From Clostridium sp. DSM 17811 (GTDB lineage Bacteria; Bacillota; Clostridia; Clostridiales; Clostridiaceae), in contig NZ_JAHLDU010000007.1 of NCBI RefSeq assembly GCF_018861905.1, positions 174,615 through 238,614 of the forward strand: a stretch of 64,000 nt of DNA, in the 5' to 3' direction. Of the stretch, positions 46,266 to 55,270 are shown in pieces. Below the pieces are notes generated by a model that had not been told where the DNA came from, searched no databases, and worked only from the letters and a program-made list of their open reading frames with translations. The position numbers were made by a program, and so were the translations under genes. Position 1 is the stretch's first letter. Every line of letters begins with the position of its first letter.

Positions 46266-47426
46266 ATGATGAGTAACTTATTTTTAACACCAAGATATAT
46301 AATTACTGGAAAGGAAGCGCTTAGCCAAGCTAGTGAAAATGTTAAGCAGCTAGGAAAGAAGGCTTTGATTGTAACAGACAATATGATGGTTAAACTTGGA
46401 AGTCTTAAAAAAGTAACAGATATGTTAGATAGTATCCATACTGAATATGCGGTTTATAGTGAGGTTAATAGTGAGCCCACAGATACCATGGTAAATGGAG
46501 GAATATTAGCTTATAAACAAGAAAAATGTGATTTCTTAATTGGATTAGGTGGCGGAAGTCCTATAGATACAATGAAAGCTGTAGGAGCCATGATAACGAA
46601 TACAGGAGATATCAATGAATATTTAGGAAAAATAATTCCTAATGAAACACCTCCTTTAGTTGCATTGCCTACAACTGCAGGAACAGGTTCAGAAGCAACT
46701 CAGTTTACCATAATATCTGACACAAAGAGAGATATAAAAATGTTGTTAAAAGGACCTAATCTAATACCGACTTTAGCAATAATAGATCCGATTTTTACAA
46801 CGACAGCTCCACCTAATGTAACAGCAGCTACAGGACTGGATGCATTAACCCATGCAATAGAAGCATATACATCGAAGAAATCACAGCCTATGTCAGATAC
46901 ATTTGCACTTTCGGCAGTTAAAAGGATAAATAAATATTTACTAAAAGCTTATCAAAATGGAAATGATGTTGAAGCTAGAACAGAAATGTCAATAGCCGCA
47001 CTGGAGGCTGGGATTGCTTTTAATAACGCTTCAGTTACAATAGTTCACGGTATGAGCAGACCAATAGGGGCACTTTATCATGTACCACATGGATTATCTA
47101 ATGCAATGCTTCTTGAAGATTGTTTGAATTTTGCGCTACATGGAACGCCAGAAAGATTTTGTGACTTAGCTAAAGCTATAGGCATCTATAAAAAAGGTGA
47201 TAGCGATATAGAAGCTGGAGGAGCATTTATAAAAGAAGTTGGGGAGTTATGTAAAAACTTGGATATTCAAACTCCTGAGGAGTTTGGTGTTGATAGGGAA
47301 AAATTCTTTGATAATTTAGATAAAATGGCAATTGATGCAATAGATAGTGGTAGTCCAGGAAACACAAGAAGAGAGCCTAACAAGGAAGATATAATAAACA
47401 TTTATAAGTCATTATGGAAGATGTGA
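46266..47426 (+). CDS. Iron-containing alcohol dehydrogenase, probable malonate-semialdehyde reductase
   Basis: 386 residues, group III alcohol dehydrogenase. NAD-binding GLGGGSPIDTMKAVG (about 92), TTAGTGSEAT (about 138), and metal ligands Asp/His in GLDALTHAIEAYTS (about 194) and His in VHGMSRPIGALYHVPHG (about 261 and 275). AGGAGG precedes a tandem ATGATG. First gene of a four-gene operon with the shared inositol promoter. Family reduces aldehydes to alcohols or hydroxy acids; I infer reduction of malonate semialdehyde (IolJ product) to 3-hydroxypropionate, because iolA is missing. A deleted copy lies ahead of iolJ. Confidence 0.85.
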   Translation: MMSNLFLTPRYIITGKEALSQASENVKQLGKKALIVTDNMMVKLGSLKKVTDMLDSIHTEYAVYSEVNSEPTDTMVNGGILAYKQEKCDFLIGLGGGSPIDTMKAVGAMITNTGDINEYLGKIIPNETPPLVALPTTAGTGSEATQFTIISDTKRDIKMLLKGPNLIPTLAIIDPIFTTTAPPNVTAATGLDALTHAIEAYTSKKSQPMSDTFALSAVKRINKYLLKAYQNGNDVEARTEMSIAALEAGIAFNNASVTIVHGMSRPIGALYHVPHGLSNAMLLEDCLNFALHGTPERFCDLAKAIGIYKKGDSDIEAGGAFIKEVGELCKNLDIQTPEEFGVDREKFFDNLDKMAIDAIDSGSPGNTRREPNKEDIINIYKSLWKM

Positions 47427-47489
47427 AATAGATTCAATTATTAGGAGCTTTTAGCTTAAATGAACATTAAAACTTAGGAGGTTGTAAAC

Positions 47490-48629
47490 ATGGATTTTAA
47501 TTTAACAAAGGAACAAGAACTAGTTGTGAATAAAACAAGAGAGTTTTCAGAAAAGGAGCTTAAACCTATAACAATTGATAATGATGAAACTAGGGAATTT
47601 CCTATAGATGCATACAAGAAGTTGGGCTCAATGGGGATGCTCGGTTTACCATATTCAAAAGAATATGGCGGCTCAGGCGGAGATTATTTATCATATGTTT
47701 TAGCTGTAGAAGAAGTTTCGAAGATACATGCTTCACTAGGCATTTCATATTCTGTCAGTGTATCTCTTTGTGCAGGAGGAATATTTAGCAGTGCCTCAGA
47801 GGAACTAAAGAAAAAATATCTTCCAGACATATTATCAGGAAAAAAACTTGGTTCGTTTGGATTAACTGAGCCAAATGCTGGTTCAGACGCATCAGGTGCT
47901 CAAACTACAGCATTGAAAGATGGAGATCGTTATATATTAAATGGTTCTAAATGTTTCATTACTAATGGACCTTTATCAGATACATTTTTAGTATTTGCTT
48001 TTACAGATAAAAGTTTAGGGAACAAAGGATTATCAGCATTTATTGTTGAAAAAGATTTCCCGGGATTTTCAATAGGCAAAATTGAAAATACATGTGGAAT
48101 AAGATCAGCTCAGGTTTCAGAACTTATTTTTAAGGACTGTATAGTTCCAGTTGAAAACTTAGTAGGACTAGAGGGGAAAGGTTTTGGAATAGCAATGAAA
48201 ACTCTTGATGGTGGAAGAATAGGAGTTGCAGCGCAAGGACTTGGAATTGCAGAAGGAGCATTTGAGATAGCAAAAGAGCATTTGAAAGAAAGAAAACAAT
48301 TTGGAAAGCCATTATATAAAAATCAGTATTTATCATTTAAAATGGCTGAATTAGATCTGGAAATTGAACAAGCTAAGTATATATTATATAAAGCAGCTCT
48401 TGATAAACAAGACGGAAAAAATTATTCGATATCAGCAGCTAAGGCAAAACTTGCGTGTACAGATCTTGCTATGCATGTAACTACAGAGGCAGTTCAAATG
48501 CTTGGTGGAAATGGATATATGAAAGAATATAATGTTGAACGAATGATGAGAGATGCGAAAATTACTCAGATATATGAAGGAACAAATGAAATACAAAAAA
48601 TGATTATTAGTGGTAGCATTTTTAGATAA
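47490..48629 (+). CDS. Acyl-CoA dehydrogenase, possibly acryloyl-CoA reductase
   Basis: 379 residues, Bcd/AcdA family flavoprotein. GSFGLTEPNAGSDASGAQT (about 126) and FITNGPLSDTFLVFAF bind FAD; the C-terminal LGGNGYMKEYNVERMMRDAK and the catalytic Glu of IYEGTNEIQ (about 363) are intact. It normally works with EtfAB, for which no genes are in the window. In this operon it is best placed to reduce acryloyl-CoA to propionyl-CoA. Crotonyl-CoA to butyryl-CoA is the alternative, but thiolase and hydroxybutyryl-CoA dehydrogenase are absent here. AGGAGG precedes the ATG. Confidence 0.88.
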   Translation: MDFNLTKEQELVVNKTREFSEKELKPITIDNDETREFPIDAYKKLGSMGMLGLPYSKEYGGSGGDYLSYVLAVEEVSKIHASLGISYSVSVSLCAGGIFSSASEELKKKYLPDILSGKKLGSFGLTEPNAGSDASGAQTTALKDGDRYILNGSKCFITNGPLSDTFLVFAFTDKSLGNKGLSAFIVEKDFPGFSIGKIENTCGIRSAQVSELIFKDCIVPVENLVGLEGKGFGIAMKTLDGGRIGVAAQGLGIAEGAFEIAKEHLKERKQFGKPLYKNQYLSFKMAELDLEIEQAKYILYKAALDKQDGKNYSISAAKAKLACTDLAMHVTTEAVQMLGGNGYMKEYNVERMMRDAKITQIYEGTNEIQKMIISGSIFR

Positions 48630-48648
48630 TTTAAATAACATAATTATT

Positions 48649-48685
48649 TATTGCAGTTTGTTTTAAGCGAAGCAAACTGCAATAA
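48649..48685 (+). repeat. Hairpin within the propionate-module operon
   Basis: TTATTGCAGTTTG pairs with CAAACTGCAATAA around an 11-base loop; no T-run follows. Possibly an mRNA processing or stabilising element in the 148-base gap before the crotonase gene. Confidence 0.5.
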
Positions 48686-48735
48686 GATAACGTTTAAATA
48701 TAAATGTATTTAACATTAATTTCTAAATAAAACAA

Positions 48736-48755
48736 GGATAGTGTTAACACTATCC
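48736..48755. promoter_or_regulatory. Perfect 20-base palindrome ahead of the crotonase gene
   Basis: GGATAGTGTTAACACTATCC, 22 bases before the start codon. Could be an operator with twofold symmetry or a short hairpin affecting translation. No convincing promoter precedes it. Confidence 0.5.
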
Positions 48756-48777
48756 TAAAAAAATAGGGGGAATAGAA

Positions 48778-49554
48778 ATGAATAATATTATTTTTGAAGA
48801 GGGAAAAGGTATTGCAAAGATTATTATTAATAGACCTAAGGCCCTTAATGCTTTAAACAGTGAGACTATAAAAGAGTTAGGAACAGTTATAAATGAAATA
48901 TCAGAAAGAGAAGACATAAAAGTCGTAATAATTACTGGCGCAGGTGAAAAGTCTTTTGTAGCAGGTGCTGATATAACTGAAATGAAAGATTTAACTGCAA
49001 TACAAGCTAAAGAACTCTCACGTAAAGCACAAAAGGTGTTTTCAGAAATTGAAAATATGCCTCAGGTAGTTATTGCTGCAGTTAATGGGTATGCTCTTGG
49101 CGGTGGATGTGAACTTTCTATGTGTTGTGATATAAGACTTGTTTCATCTAAAGCAAAGTTTGGTCAACCAGAGGTTGGCTTAGGAATAATTCCAGGATTT
49201 GCTGGAACTCAAAGGCTCCCTAGATTGATTGGAAAAGGAAGAGCTAAGGAACTTATATTTACCACAGATATGATAGATGCTGATGAAGCATATCGTATAG
49301 GTCTTGCAAACAAGGTGTATAACCCGGAAGAATTATTACAAAAGGCATATGAAATGGCTGAAAAGATAATGAGCAAAGCTATGTATGCAGTAGGTTTAGC
49401 AAAAGCTTCAATTAACAATGGTCTTAATATGGATACTGAATCATCTTATAGCTATGAAAATAGTTTATGGACAATATGTTTTGCAACTGAAGATCAAAAG
49501 GAAGGTATGCAAGCATTTATTGAAAAAAGAAAAGCAATTCTAAAAGGATGCTAA
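48778..49554 (+). CDS. Enoyl-CoA hydratase (crotonase), possibly 3-hydroxypropionyl-CoA dehydratase
   Basis: 258 residues, normal crotonase size. Oxyanion-hole segment SFVAGADITEM (about 59), GYALGGGCELSMCCD (about 101, first catalytic Glu) and GQPEVGLGIIPGFAGTQRLPR in two parts (about 130, second catalytic Glu) are complete. AGGGGGAATAG precedes the ATG. The family interconverts 3-hydroxyacyl- and enoyl-CoA. Next to a CoA-transferase and an acyl-CoA dehydrogenase under the inositol promoter, 3-hydroxypropionyl-CoA to acryloyl-CoA is the inferred step; crotonyl-CoA hydration is the classic alternative. Confidence 0.9.
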   Translation: MNNIIFEEGKGIAKIIINRPKALNALNSETIKELGTVINEISEREDIKVVIITGAGEKSFVAGADITEMKDLTAIQAKELSRKAQKVFSEIENMPQVVIAAVNGYALGGGCELSMCCDIRLVSSKAKFGQPEVGLGIIPGFAGTQRLPRLIGKGRAKELIFTTDMIDADEAYRIGLANKVYNPEELLQKAYEMAEKIMSKAMYAVGLAKASINNGLNMDTESSYSYENSLWTICFATEDQKEGMQAFIEKRKAILKGC

Positions 49555-49599
49555 TCTATATTAATAAATTTATAATATTGTAAAAGGGGATGCAATTAT

Positions 49600-51156
49600 A
49601 TGAAAATATTAAAGGCTAGAGAAGCTGCTGAATTAGTAAAGGATGGCGATTGTATTGTAACTGACGGGTTTGTTGGTAGTTGTTGTCCTGAGACTCTTAC
49701 TATAGCTTTAGAAAAGCGTTTTTTAGAAACAGGTAAGCCTATAAATTTAAATCTTATGTATGCTGCGGCTCAAGGCGATCAAAAAGGAAAGGGTGCGGAT
49801 CATTTTGCACATGAAGGAATGACTAAAAGAGTTGTGGGTGGTCATTATAACATGTCACCAGCTCTTGGTAAATTAGCTGTAGAAAATAAAATAGAAGCAT
49901 ATAATCTTCCACAGGGAACTCTTGCTCAGCTGATGCGAGATATTGCTGGGAAAAGGGCTGGTACAATAACTCATGTAGGATTAAACACATTTGTTGATCC
50001 TAGAATTGAAGGTGGAAAATTAAATGACATTACAACAGAGGACATTGTAAAGGTAATTGAAATTGAAGGTGAAGAAAAGTTATTATATAAATCATTTCCA
50101 ATTAATATCTGTTTTCTAAGAGGCACCTATGCTGATGGAAATGGGAATATAACTCTAGAAAGAGAAGTAGCTACTCTTGAATCAACATCTATTGCTCAAG
50201 CAACAAAGAATAGTGGTGGAATAGTTGTAGTTCAAGTTGAAAAAGTAGTAGCTAATGGCAGCCTTGATCCACGACTTGTAAAAATTCCTGGAATATATGT
50301 AAATTATGTTGTTGTCGCTTCTCCTGAGGAACATGAGCAATGCTTTGGAGTTGAATATAACCCAGCTTGCACAGGAGAAATAAAAGCATCAATGGATTCA
50401 ATAGAAAATACACATTTAGATGCCAGAAAAATAATAGCAAGAAGAGCTGCGTTTGAGCTTGAATCGAATAGTGTTGTAAATCTAGGAATTGGAATACCTG
50501 AGGTAATATCATCAGTTGCGAGTGAAGAGGGTATTTGCGATTACATGACACTTACAGTAGAAGCAGGAGCCGTTGGTGGAGTACCCCTAGGTGGTTCAGC
50601 TTTTGGTGCATCAGTAAATCCAGAGGCAATTCTAGACCAAGCCTACCAATTTGATTTTTATGATGGCGGTGGGGTCGACTTAGCATTTTTAGGACTCGCT
50701 CAAGTTGATAAAGAAGGAAATTTAAATGTAAGTAAGTTTGGTACACGTATTGCAGGATGTGGTGGATTTATCAACATAACCCAAAATGCAAAAAAAGTTA
50801 TGTTTTGTGGAACATTTACAACTCAAGGACTTAAAGAGGAAGTAAAGGATGGAAAGCTTGTTATAAAACAAGAAGGTAAGATGGCTAAATTTATTGAGAA
50901 AGTTCAGCAAATTACTTTTAGTGGTGAATATGCACGAAAAGTAAATCAGCCAGTAATGTATATTACAGAGCGAGCTGTGTTTGAACTTAAAAAGGATGGG
51001 CTTTACCTTACTGAAATAGCATCAGGTATTAATTTGCAAAAAGATGTTTTAGATTTAATGGATTTTAAACCTAAAATGGATGGAACTCCTAAACTTATGG
51101 ATGAACGTATTTTCTATGATAGACCAATGGGCTTAAAATCAAAAGTACATGTTTAA
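49600..51156 (+). CDS. pct: Propionate/acetate CoA-transferase family
   Basis: 518 residues, the single-chain family I transferase form (alpha and beta halves fused), as in propionate CoA-transferase. The catalytic Glu is in TLTVEAGAVGGVPLGG (about 326). GFVGSCCPETLT near residue 25 and GIGIPEVISSVASEEG near 300 form the CoA site. AAAAGGGGATG precedes the ATG. It would load 3-hydroxypropionate with CoA from propionyl- or acetyl-CoA and release propionate. Lactate activation is possible, but no lactoyl-CoA dehydratase is visible. Last gene of the operon. Confidence 0.9.
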   Translation: MKILKAREAAELVKDGDCIVTDGFVGSCCPETLTIALEKRFLETGKPINLNLMYAAAQGDQKGKGADHFAHEGMTKRVVGGHYNMSPALGKLAVENKIEAYNLPQGTLAQLMRDIAGKRAGTITHVGLNTFVDPRIEGGKLNDITTEDIVKVIEIEGEEKLLYKSFPINICFLRGTYADGNGNITLEREVATLESTSIAQATKNSGGIVVVQVEKVVANGSLDPRLVKIPGIYVNYVVVASPEEHEQCFGVEYNPACTGEIKASMDSIENTHLDARKIIARRAAFELESNSVVNLGIGIPEVISSVASEEGICDYMTLTVEAGAVGGVPLGGSAFGASVNPEAILDQAYQFDFYDGGGVDLAFLGLAQVDKEGNLNVSKFGTRIAGCGGFINITQNAKKVMFCGTFTTQGLKEEVKDGKLVIKQEGKMAKFIEKVQQITFSGEYARKVNQPVMYITERAVFELKKDGLYLTEIASGINLQKDVLDLMDFKPKMDGTPKLMDERIFYDRPMGLKSKVHV

Positions 51157-51178
51157 AATAAAGATAAACTAAAACACG

Positions 51179-51218
51179 AATAAGCTCTATGCAGTAACTT
51201 GCATAGAGCTTATTTAAA
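51179..51218 (+). terminator. Terminator of the propionate module
   Basis: AATAAGCTCTATGCA pairs perfectly with TGCATAGAGCTTATT around a six-base loop. Confidence 0.8.
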
Positions 51219-51272
51219 TTGGTAAAAATATTCTAAAACTCTATTAAAAAAGAGGCTCAACAGCTTTTATAT

Positions 51273-51923
51273 TTAAGGTGTATATTGCCCTTCTACTTTT
51301 ACAACTATATCATTTTGAGTATAGATATAACATAACATATGTCCATTCCTACTATTAGCGACACGTTTGAAAGTAGAGTAGGTAGTAGGTTGGTTATTAA
51401 TATCATTGTTAAGTGGATTTATCAAAAATCCAAGAACGTTTAGTGAGGCAGTATTAGCTATAACATAACTTTTTATAGTTTTGTTATTATTAAAAATATA
51501 GTAATCATCATATACGTAATATTTTCCATCTTCATATAGGGCAGTTCCATCCTTTTTAGCTGCTTCAATAGCATCATTTCCTATTAGAAACTTTACATCG
51601 TCAAAGCTCAAATATCTCTTGCCATTTTTGTCATATACATTAGAGATATAACCAATTTGTTTTGATTTTATTATTGGTTTAGGATTAACAATAACCTGCG
51701 TTTTCGTTTCTTCTATTGATATTTTTTTAGAAAAAGAAAATGTTCCTTTTTGATAGACTAATTCTTTTAAATTAGCAGAGCTCTGCTTAATGTCTTGATG
51801 AAACTTGTCAACTAGTACCCTGTTTTTAAAATAACCTGCGGTTAATACTAAAATAACAACGCAAGTTACTATAGCTAGTATTGTTGAAACTTTTACTTTG
51901 GGTCCATTTAAATTAGAACTCAT
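51273..51923 (-). CDS. Hypothetical membrane-anchored protein
   Basis: 216 residues. An N-terminal membrane helix (about 13-27, VSTILAIVTCVVILVLTAGY) leaves a mostly extracellular domain. The middle, YISNVYDKNGKRYLSFDDVKF ... EDGKYYVYDDYYIFNN, is a beta-rich module with many Tyr and Asp. AAAAGGAGTG precedes the ATG. A short 3' relic of a paralogue may lie at 35166-35237. Family not recognised; envelope neighbourhood begins here. Confidence 0.65.
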   Translation of the reverse strand: MSSNLNGPKVKVSTILAIVTCVVILVLTAGYFKNRVLVDKFHQDIKQSSANLKELVYQKGTFSFSKKISIEETKTQVIVNPKPIIKSKQIGYISNVYDKNGKRYLSFDDVKFLIGNDAIEAAKKDGTALYEDGKYYVYDDYYIFNNNKTIKSYVIANTASLNVLGFLINPLNNDINNQPTTYSTFKRVANSRNGHMLCYIYTQNDIVVKVEGQYTP

Positions 51924-52152
51924 AAAATATTCACTCCTTTTATAATCAAATAACTAACATCATTATTATTGTATTCGTAAATATACTATTTTTATAACAA
52001 AAGTAACTGTTATATTAAACAGAATTAACGGCATTTTAATCTGTTTTTAATGTTGTCGATATAATATATAATATGGAAAGGGGATAAATATTTTAATTAA
52101 TAGCAGAAATGCTGTTTTAGGATAATACCTAATAAAAAAAAGGATGGAAAGC

Positions 52153-53154
52153 ATGAAAGTGAAAAATAAAAAACACACAAGCATTCATATTTTAATGTTT
52201 TTAATTTTTGAATTAGTATTCACAATTATCATAGGCCCATTTATGGTTTATTATGGACCATTTAAAAATGTAAAGAGTACAGTGGTAGGGTCAGCAATGA
52301 CTACTCTTACATTACAATATCTAGTAACATCGTTTTTATCAGAAGAAAAAATAAATCAAATTATGAGCGATCAAAAAATAGAAGTTATAGCTCAAAATAA
52401 TACAAATACTGTTGCTTCTGGTGTGGTTGTAAAAAATAAAAATAATAATGGTATTGAAAGATATGATGTAAAAGGGAAAAAGTTTAAAGGGTATTTACTC
52501 GTAATTAATGATCCGACTAGATTAAAAGTAGGATATAGTAGTAAGCTTGGCTCGAAAGGGGAGATAACTAGTACTATTGCAAAACATAATAATGCAATAG
52601 CTGCAATTAATGGTGGTGCATTTACAGATAAAACTTCCGGAACTCTTTTAAAAGAAGTTGGAGCAAATCCAGCTGGAGTTATAATATCTAGGGGAAAAGT
52701 TATTTATGATGGTATGAAAGATGAGAATCAAAAAAGAGAATGTGTAGCATTTACAAAATCGGGTAAGCTTTTAGTTGGGCTTTATTCTATAAAAGAAATG
52801 AAAGATTTCGAAGTAACTGAGGCAGTATCATTTGGACCAGCAATGATAGTTAATGGCAAGAAGGCTATTACTAAAGGGGATGGAGGATGGGGTATTGCAC
52901 CTAGAACATGTATTGCACAAAAAAGAGATGGGACAATATTATTATTAGTCATTGATGGTAGGGAGCTCTCTAGCATAGGAGCTACTTTAAGAGACGTACA
53001 AGATGTATTGTACAAATATGGGGCTTATAATGCTACTAATTTAGATGGCGGTTCTTCTTCTACAATGTTCTATAATGATGAAGTTATAAACAAGCCTTGC
53101 GGTAGTGAAGGTGAGAGAACAGTACCTTCAATTATATACGTAGAGAAAAGGTAA
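52153..53154 (+). CDS. Membrane-anchored phosphodiester glycosidase family protein (NAGPA-type), paralogue 1
   Basis: 333 residues. ATG 52153 has AAGGATGG at good spacing; the earlier ATG overlaps it. Hydrophobic helix about 15-38, then a NAGPA/DUF2233 domain: AAINGGAFTD (about 150), PAMIVNGKKAITKGDGGWGIAPR in parts (about 230-250), ILLLVIDGRELSSIGATL (about 260) and NATNLDGGSSSTMFYN (about 293). The family cleaves GlcNAc-type phosphodiester bonds; bacterial members are linked to exopolysaccharide or teichoic acid. Located outside the membrane. Followed by uppP and a close paralogue. Confidence 0.85.
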   Translation: MKVKNKKHTSIHILMFLIFELVFTIIIGPFMVYYGPFKNVKSTVVGSAMTTLTLQYLVTSFLSEEKINQIMSDQKIEVIAQNNTNTVASGVVVKNKNNNGIERYDVKGKKFKGYLLVINDPTRLKVGYSSKLGSKGEITSTIAKHNNAIAAINGGAFTDKTSGTLLKEVGANPAGVIISRGKVIYDGMKDENQKRECVAFTKSGKLLVGLYSIKEMKDFEVTEAVSFGPAMIVNGKKAITKGDGGWGIAPRTCIAQKRDGTILLLVIDGRELSSIGATLRDVQDVLYKYGAYNATNLDGGSSSTMFYNDEVINKPCGSEGERTVPSIIYVEKR

Positions 53155-53243
53155 TGGAGTAAAATTTATCAAAGAATATTTTAAATAAAGGAGAAAATAT
53201 TCCGAAATGCTAAAAAATATTTATACAAGGGTGAGTGAAATTT

Positions 53244-54053
53244 ATGATATTAATACTTAAATCAATAATAATGGGTATAGTTGAAGGAATAACGGAGTTC
53301 TTACCAATTTCTTCAACTGGGCATATGATCATAGTAGGTCATTTTATCAACTTTACAGGTGCGTTTGCTACTTTATTTGAAATTGTTATTCAGCTTGGAG
53401 CAATTCTTGCAATTGTAGTTCTTTATCGGGCTAAGTTATGGGATTGCATTATAAATCTAAAACCAGGTCAATCAGGATTTAAGCTTTTGATTAATGTTAT
53501 CGTGGCATTCATGCCGTCGGCAGTATTAGGACTTATATTACATAAGAAAATAGAGGCAGCTTTGTTTGGACCAGTTCCTGTACTTGCCGCATTAATAGTT
53601 GGTGGTATTTTAATGATTTTGGTTGAAAATAAATTTAGAAAAAGAGATGTAATTGGAAATGTTGATAATATTATTATGCCACAAGCTTTAATTATAGGGT
53701 GTTTTCAATGTCTTGCCCTATGGCCAGGTATGTCAAGATCTGCATCAACAATAATGGGAGCATGGATAGTTGGAATAAACAGTGTTGCAGCAGCAGAATT
53801 TTCATTTTTCCTTGCTATACCTACAATGCTTGGAGCAACCGCTCTAACATTATTTAAAGCTAAAATGGCACTTACTGGTATTGAGGTATTATCATTAATA
53901 ACAGGGTTTGTTGTATCATTCTTAGTGGCTATTGTAGTTGTAAATAAATTTATAACTTTCCTAAAGAATAAACGTATGAGAGTATTTGCTGTGTATAGAA
54001 TATGTCTTGGTGTATTTTTATTAGTACTGGTATTTATGAATATTTTAAAATAA
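53244..54053 (+). CDS. uppP: Undecaprenyl-diphosphatase
   Basis: 269 residues, eight membrane segments. Catalytic motif EGITEFLPISSTGHM at residue 14 and second motif PGMSRSASTIMGAW at about 163 match UppP/BacA. It recycles undecaprenyl pyrophosphate to the monophosphate carrier used for peptidoglycan and wall polymers and gives bacitracin resistance. ATG 53244 is chosen (AAGGGTGAG nine bases upstream) over the GTG three codons earlier. It lies between the two phosphodiester glycosidase genes. Confidence 0.95.
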   Translation: MILILKSIIMGIVEGITEFLPISSTGHMIIVGHFINFTGAFATLFEIVIQLGAILAIVVLYRAKLWDCIINLKPGQSGFKLLINVIVAFMPSAVLGLILHKKIEAALFGPVPVLAALIVGGILMILVENKFRKRDVIGNVDNIIMPQALIIGCFQCLALWPGMSRSASTIMGAWIVGINSVAAAEFSFFLAIPTMLGATALTLFKAKMALTGIEVLSLITGFVVSFLVAIVVVNKFITFLKNKRMRVFAVYRICLGVFLLVLVFMNILK

Positions 54054-54066
54054 GTTGTTGACATTG

Positions 54067-54096
54067 AATCTCTTCACTTTTGTGGGGGGATTTTTT
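54067..54096 (+). terminator. Terminator of uppP
   Basis: AATCTCTTCAC pairs with GTGGGGGGATT through several G-U pairs around a TTTT loop, followed by six Ts. Confidence 0.75.
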
Positions 54097-54245
54097 ACTA
54101 ATATAAATATAAACTTGTTATTGTAAATTGAGTGAACATATGTCACAATAGTGTAATGTTAGATGTGCTTTATATTATTTTATTATTTATTGGTAACACT
54201 TAATTTTAAGTCATGTATGAAATTTTGAGAACATAGGAGGCAAAG

Positions 54246-55253
54246 ATGGGATCCAAGAATATATCACAGCGAAAACGGAAAAAAAATTATAAGCTTAGAA
54301 ATTTTATATTTTATTTGGTTTTTATATTAGTATTTACAGGAGTAAGTGCTCCATTAATTATATTTCATGGTCCTTTTACTAATGTGAAAAAAACGATTGT
54401 AGATGCAGCAATGACTACACTTAGTCATCAATGGATTGCAAAGCTTTTTTTATCTGATGCAGAAATTCAGAAAATTCGTGATGAAGATACAGTTCAGGTT
54501 ATGCAGCAGGGTAATAATATCAAGTTTAGTAATAGCCATGACAATAGTATTGAAAGATATAATATTTCAAGTGGAATAAAGTTCAAAGGATATCTACTTA
54601 TTATTAAAGATCCGACTAGAGTTAAAGTTGGCTACAGTAACAAACTTGGAACCCAGGGAGAGCTAACAAGCCAGATAGCTCAGGATAATGGTTCTATAGC
54701 AGCTGTTAATGCAGGAGGTTTTTCTGATTCTTCCTCAACTAACACGAAATGGACTGGCACGGGAGGAAAACCGACGGGTATTATTATGAGTAATGGAAAT
54801 ATTAAATTTAATGATATAACAGATCCAGACAAAAAGGTTGATATTACAGCCATTACAAGCAAAGCTCAACTTCTTGTTGGACTTCACAGCTTGAATGAGT
54901 TAAAGACGCTTGGGGTAACTGAAGCGGTGTCGTTTGGACCAGCTCTTGTAGTTGATGGTCAGGGAATGATAAAATCCGGAGATGGAGGCCAGGGAATTGC
55001 ACCGAGGACAGCAATTGGTCAGCGTGCGGATGGTGCTATATTATTGCTTGTTATTGATGGAAGAACAACTAAAAGCTTAGGTGCATCACTTAAAGATGTA
55101 CAAAACGTAATGCTTGAATATGGAGCATCTAATGCCTCTAATTTAGATGGTGGATCATCAACCACAATGTACAATAATGGTAGTGTCATTAACAACCCTT
55201 GCAACGCACTTGGCGAAAGAGCTGTTCCATCAGCTATTATCGTTAATCCTTAA
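54246..55253 (+). CDS. Membrane-anchored phosphodiester glycosidase family protein, paralogue 2
   Basis: 335 residues, similar along its whole length to the protein at 52153: same KNVK/NVKKT segment after the anchor helix, SIAAVNAGGFSDS (about 152), GDGGQGIAPRTAIGQRADG (about 240), LLVIDGRTTKSLGASLKDVQ and NASNLDGGSSTTMYNNG (about 295). AGGAGGCAAAG precedes the ATG. Probably arose by duplication around uppP. Similar predicted outer-surface activity on phosphodiester-linked sugars. It precedes an unknown membrane protein by 17 bases, so the two are likely one operon. Confidence 0.85.
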   Translation: MGSKNISQRKRKKNYKLRNFIFYLVFILVFTGVSAPLIIFHGPFTNVKKTIVDAAMTTLSHQWIAKLFLSDAEIQKIRDEDTVQVMQQGNNIKFSNSHDNSIERYNISSGIKFKGYLLIIKDPTRVKVGYSNKLGTQGELTSQIAQDNGSIAAVNAGGFSDSSSTNTKWTGTGGKPTGIIMSNGNIKFNDITDPDKKVDITAITSKAQLLVGLHSLNELKTLGVTEAVSFGPALVVDGQGMIKSGDGGQGIAPRTAIGQRADGAILLLVIDGRTTKSLGASLKDVQNVMLEYGASNASNLDGGSSTTMYNNGSVINNPCNALGERAVPSAIIVNP

Positions 55254-55270
55254 CAGATAGGAGAGTAACT

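Noticed and set aside
49600..51156. Acrylate pathway from lactate as the role of the CoA-transferase operon
   Set aside because: No lactoyl-CoA dehydratase or activator is present and the promoter links the operon with inositol genes.
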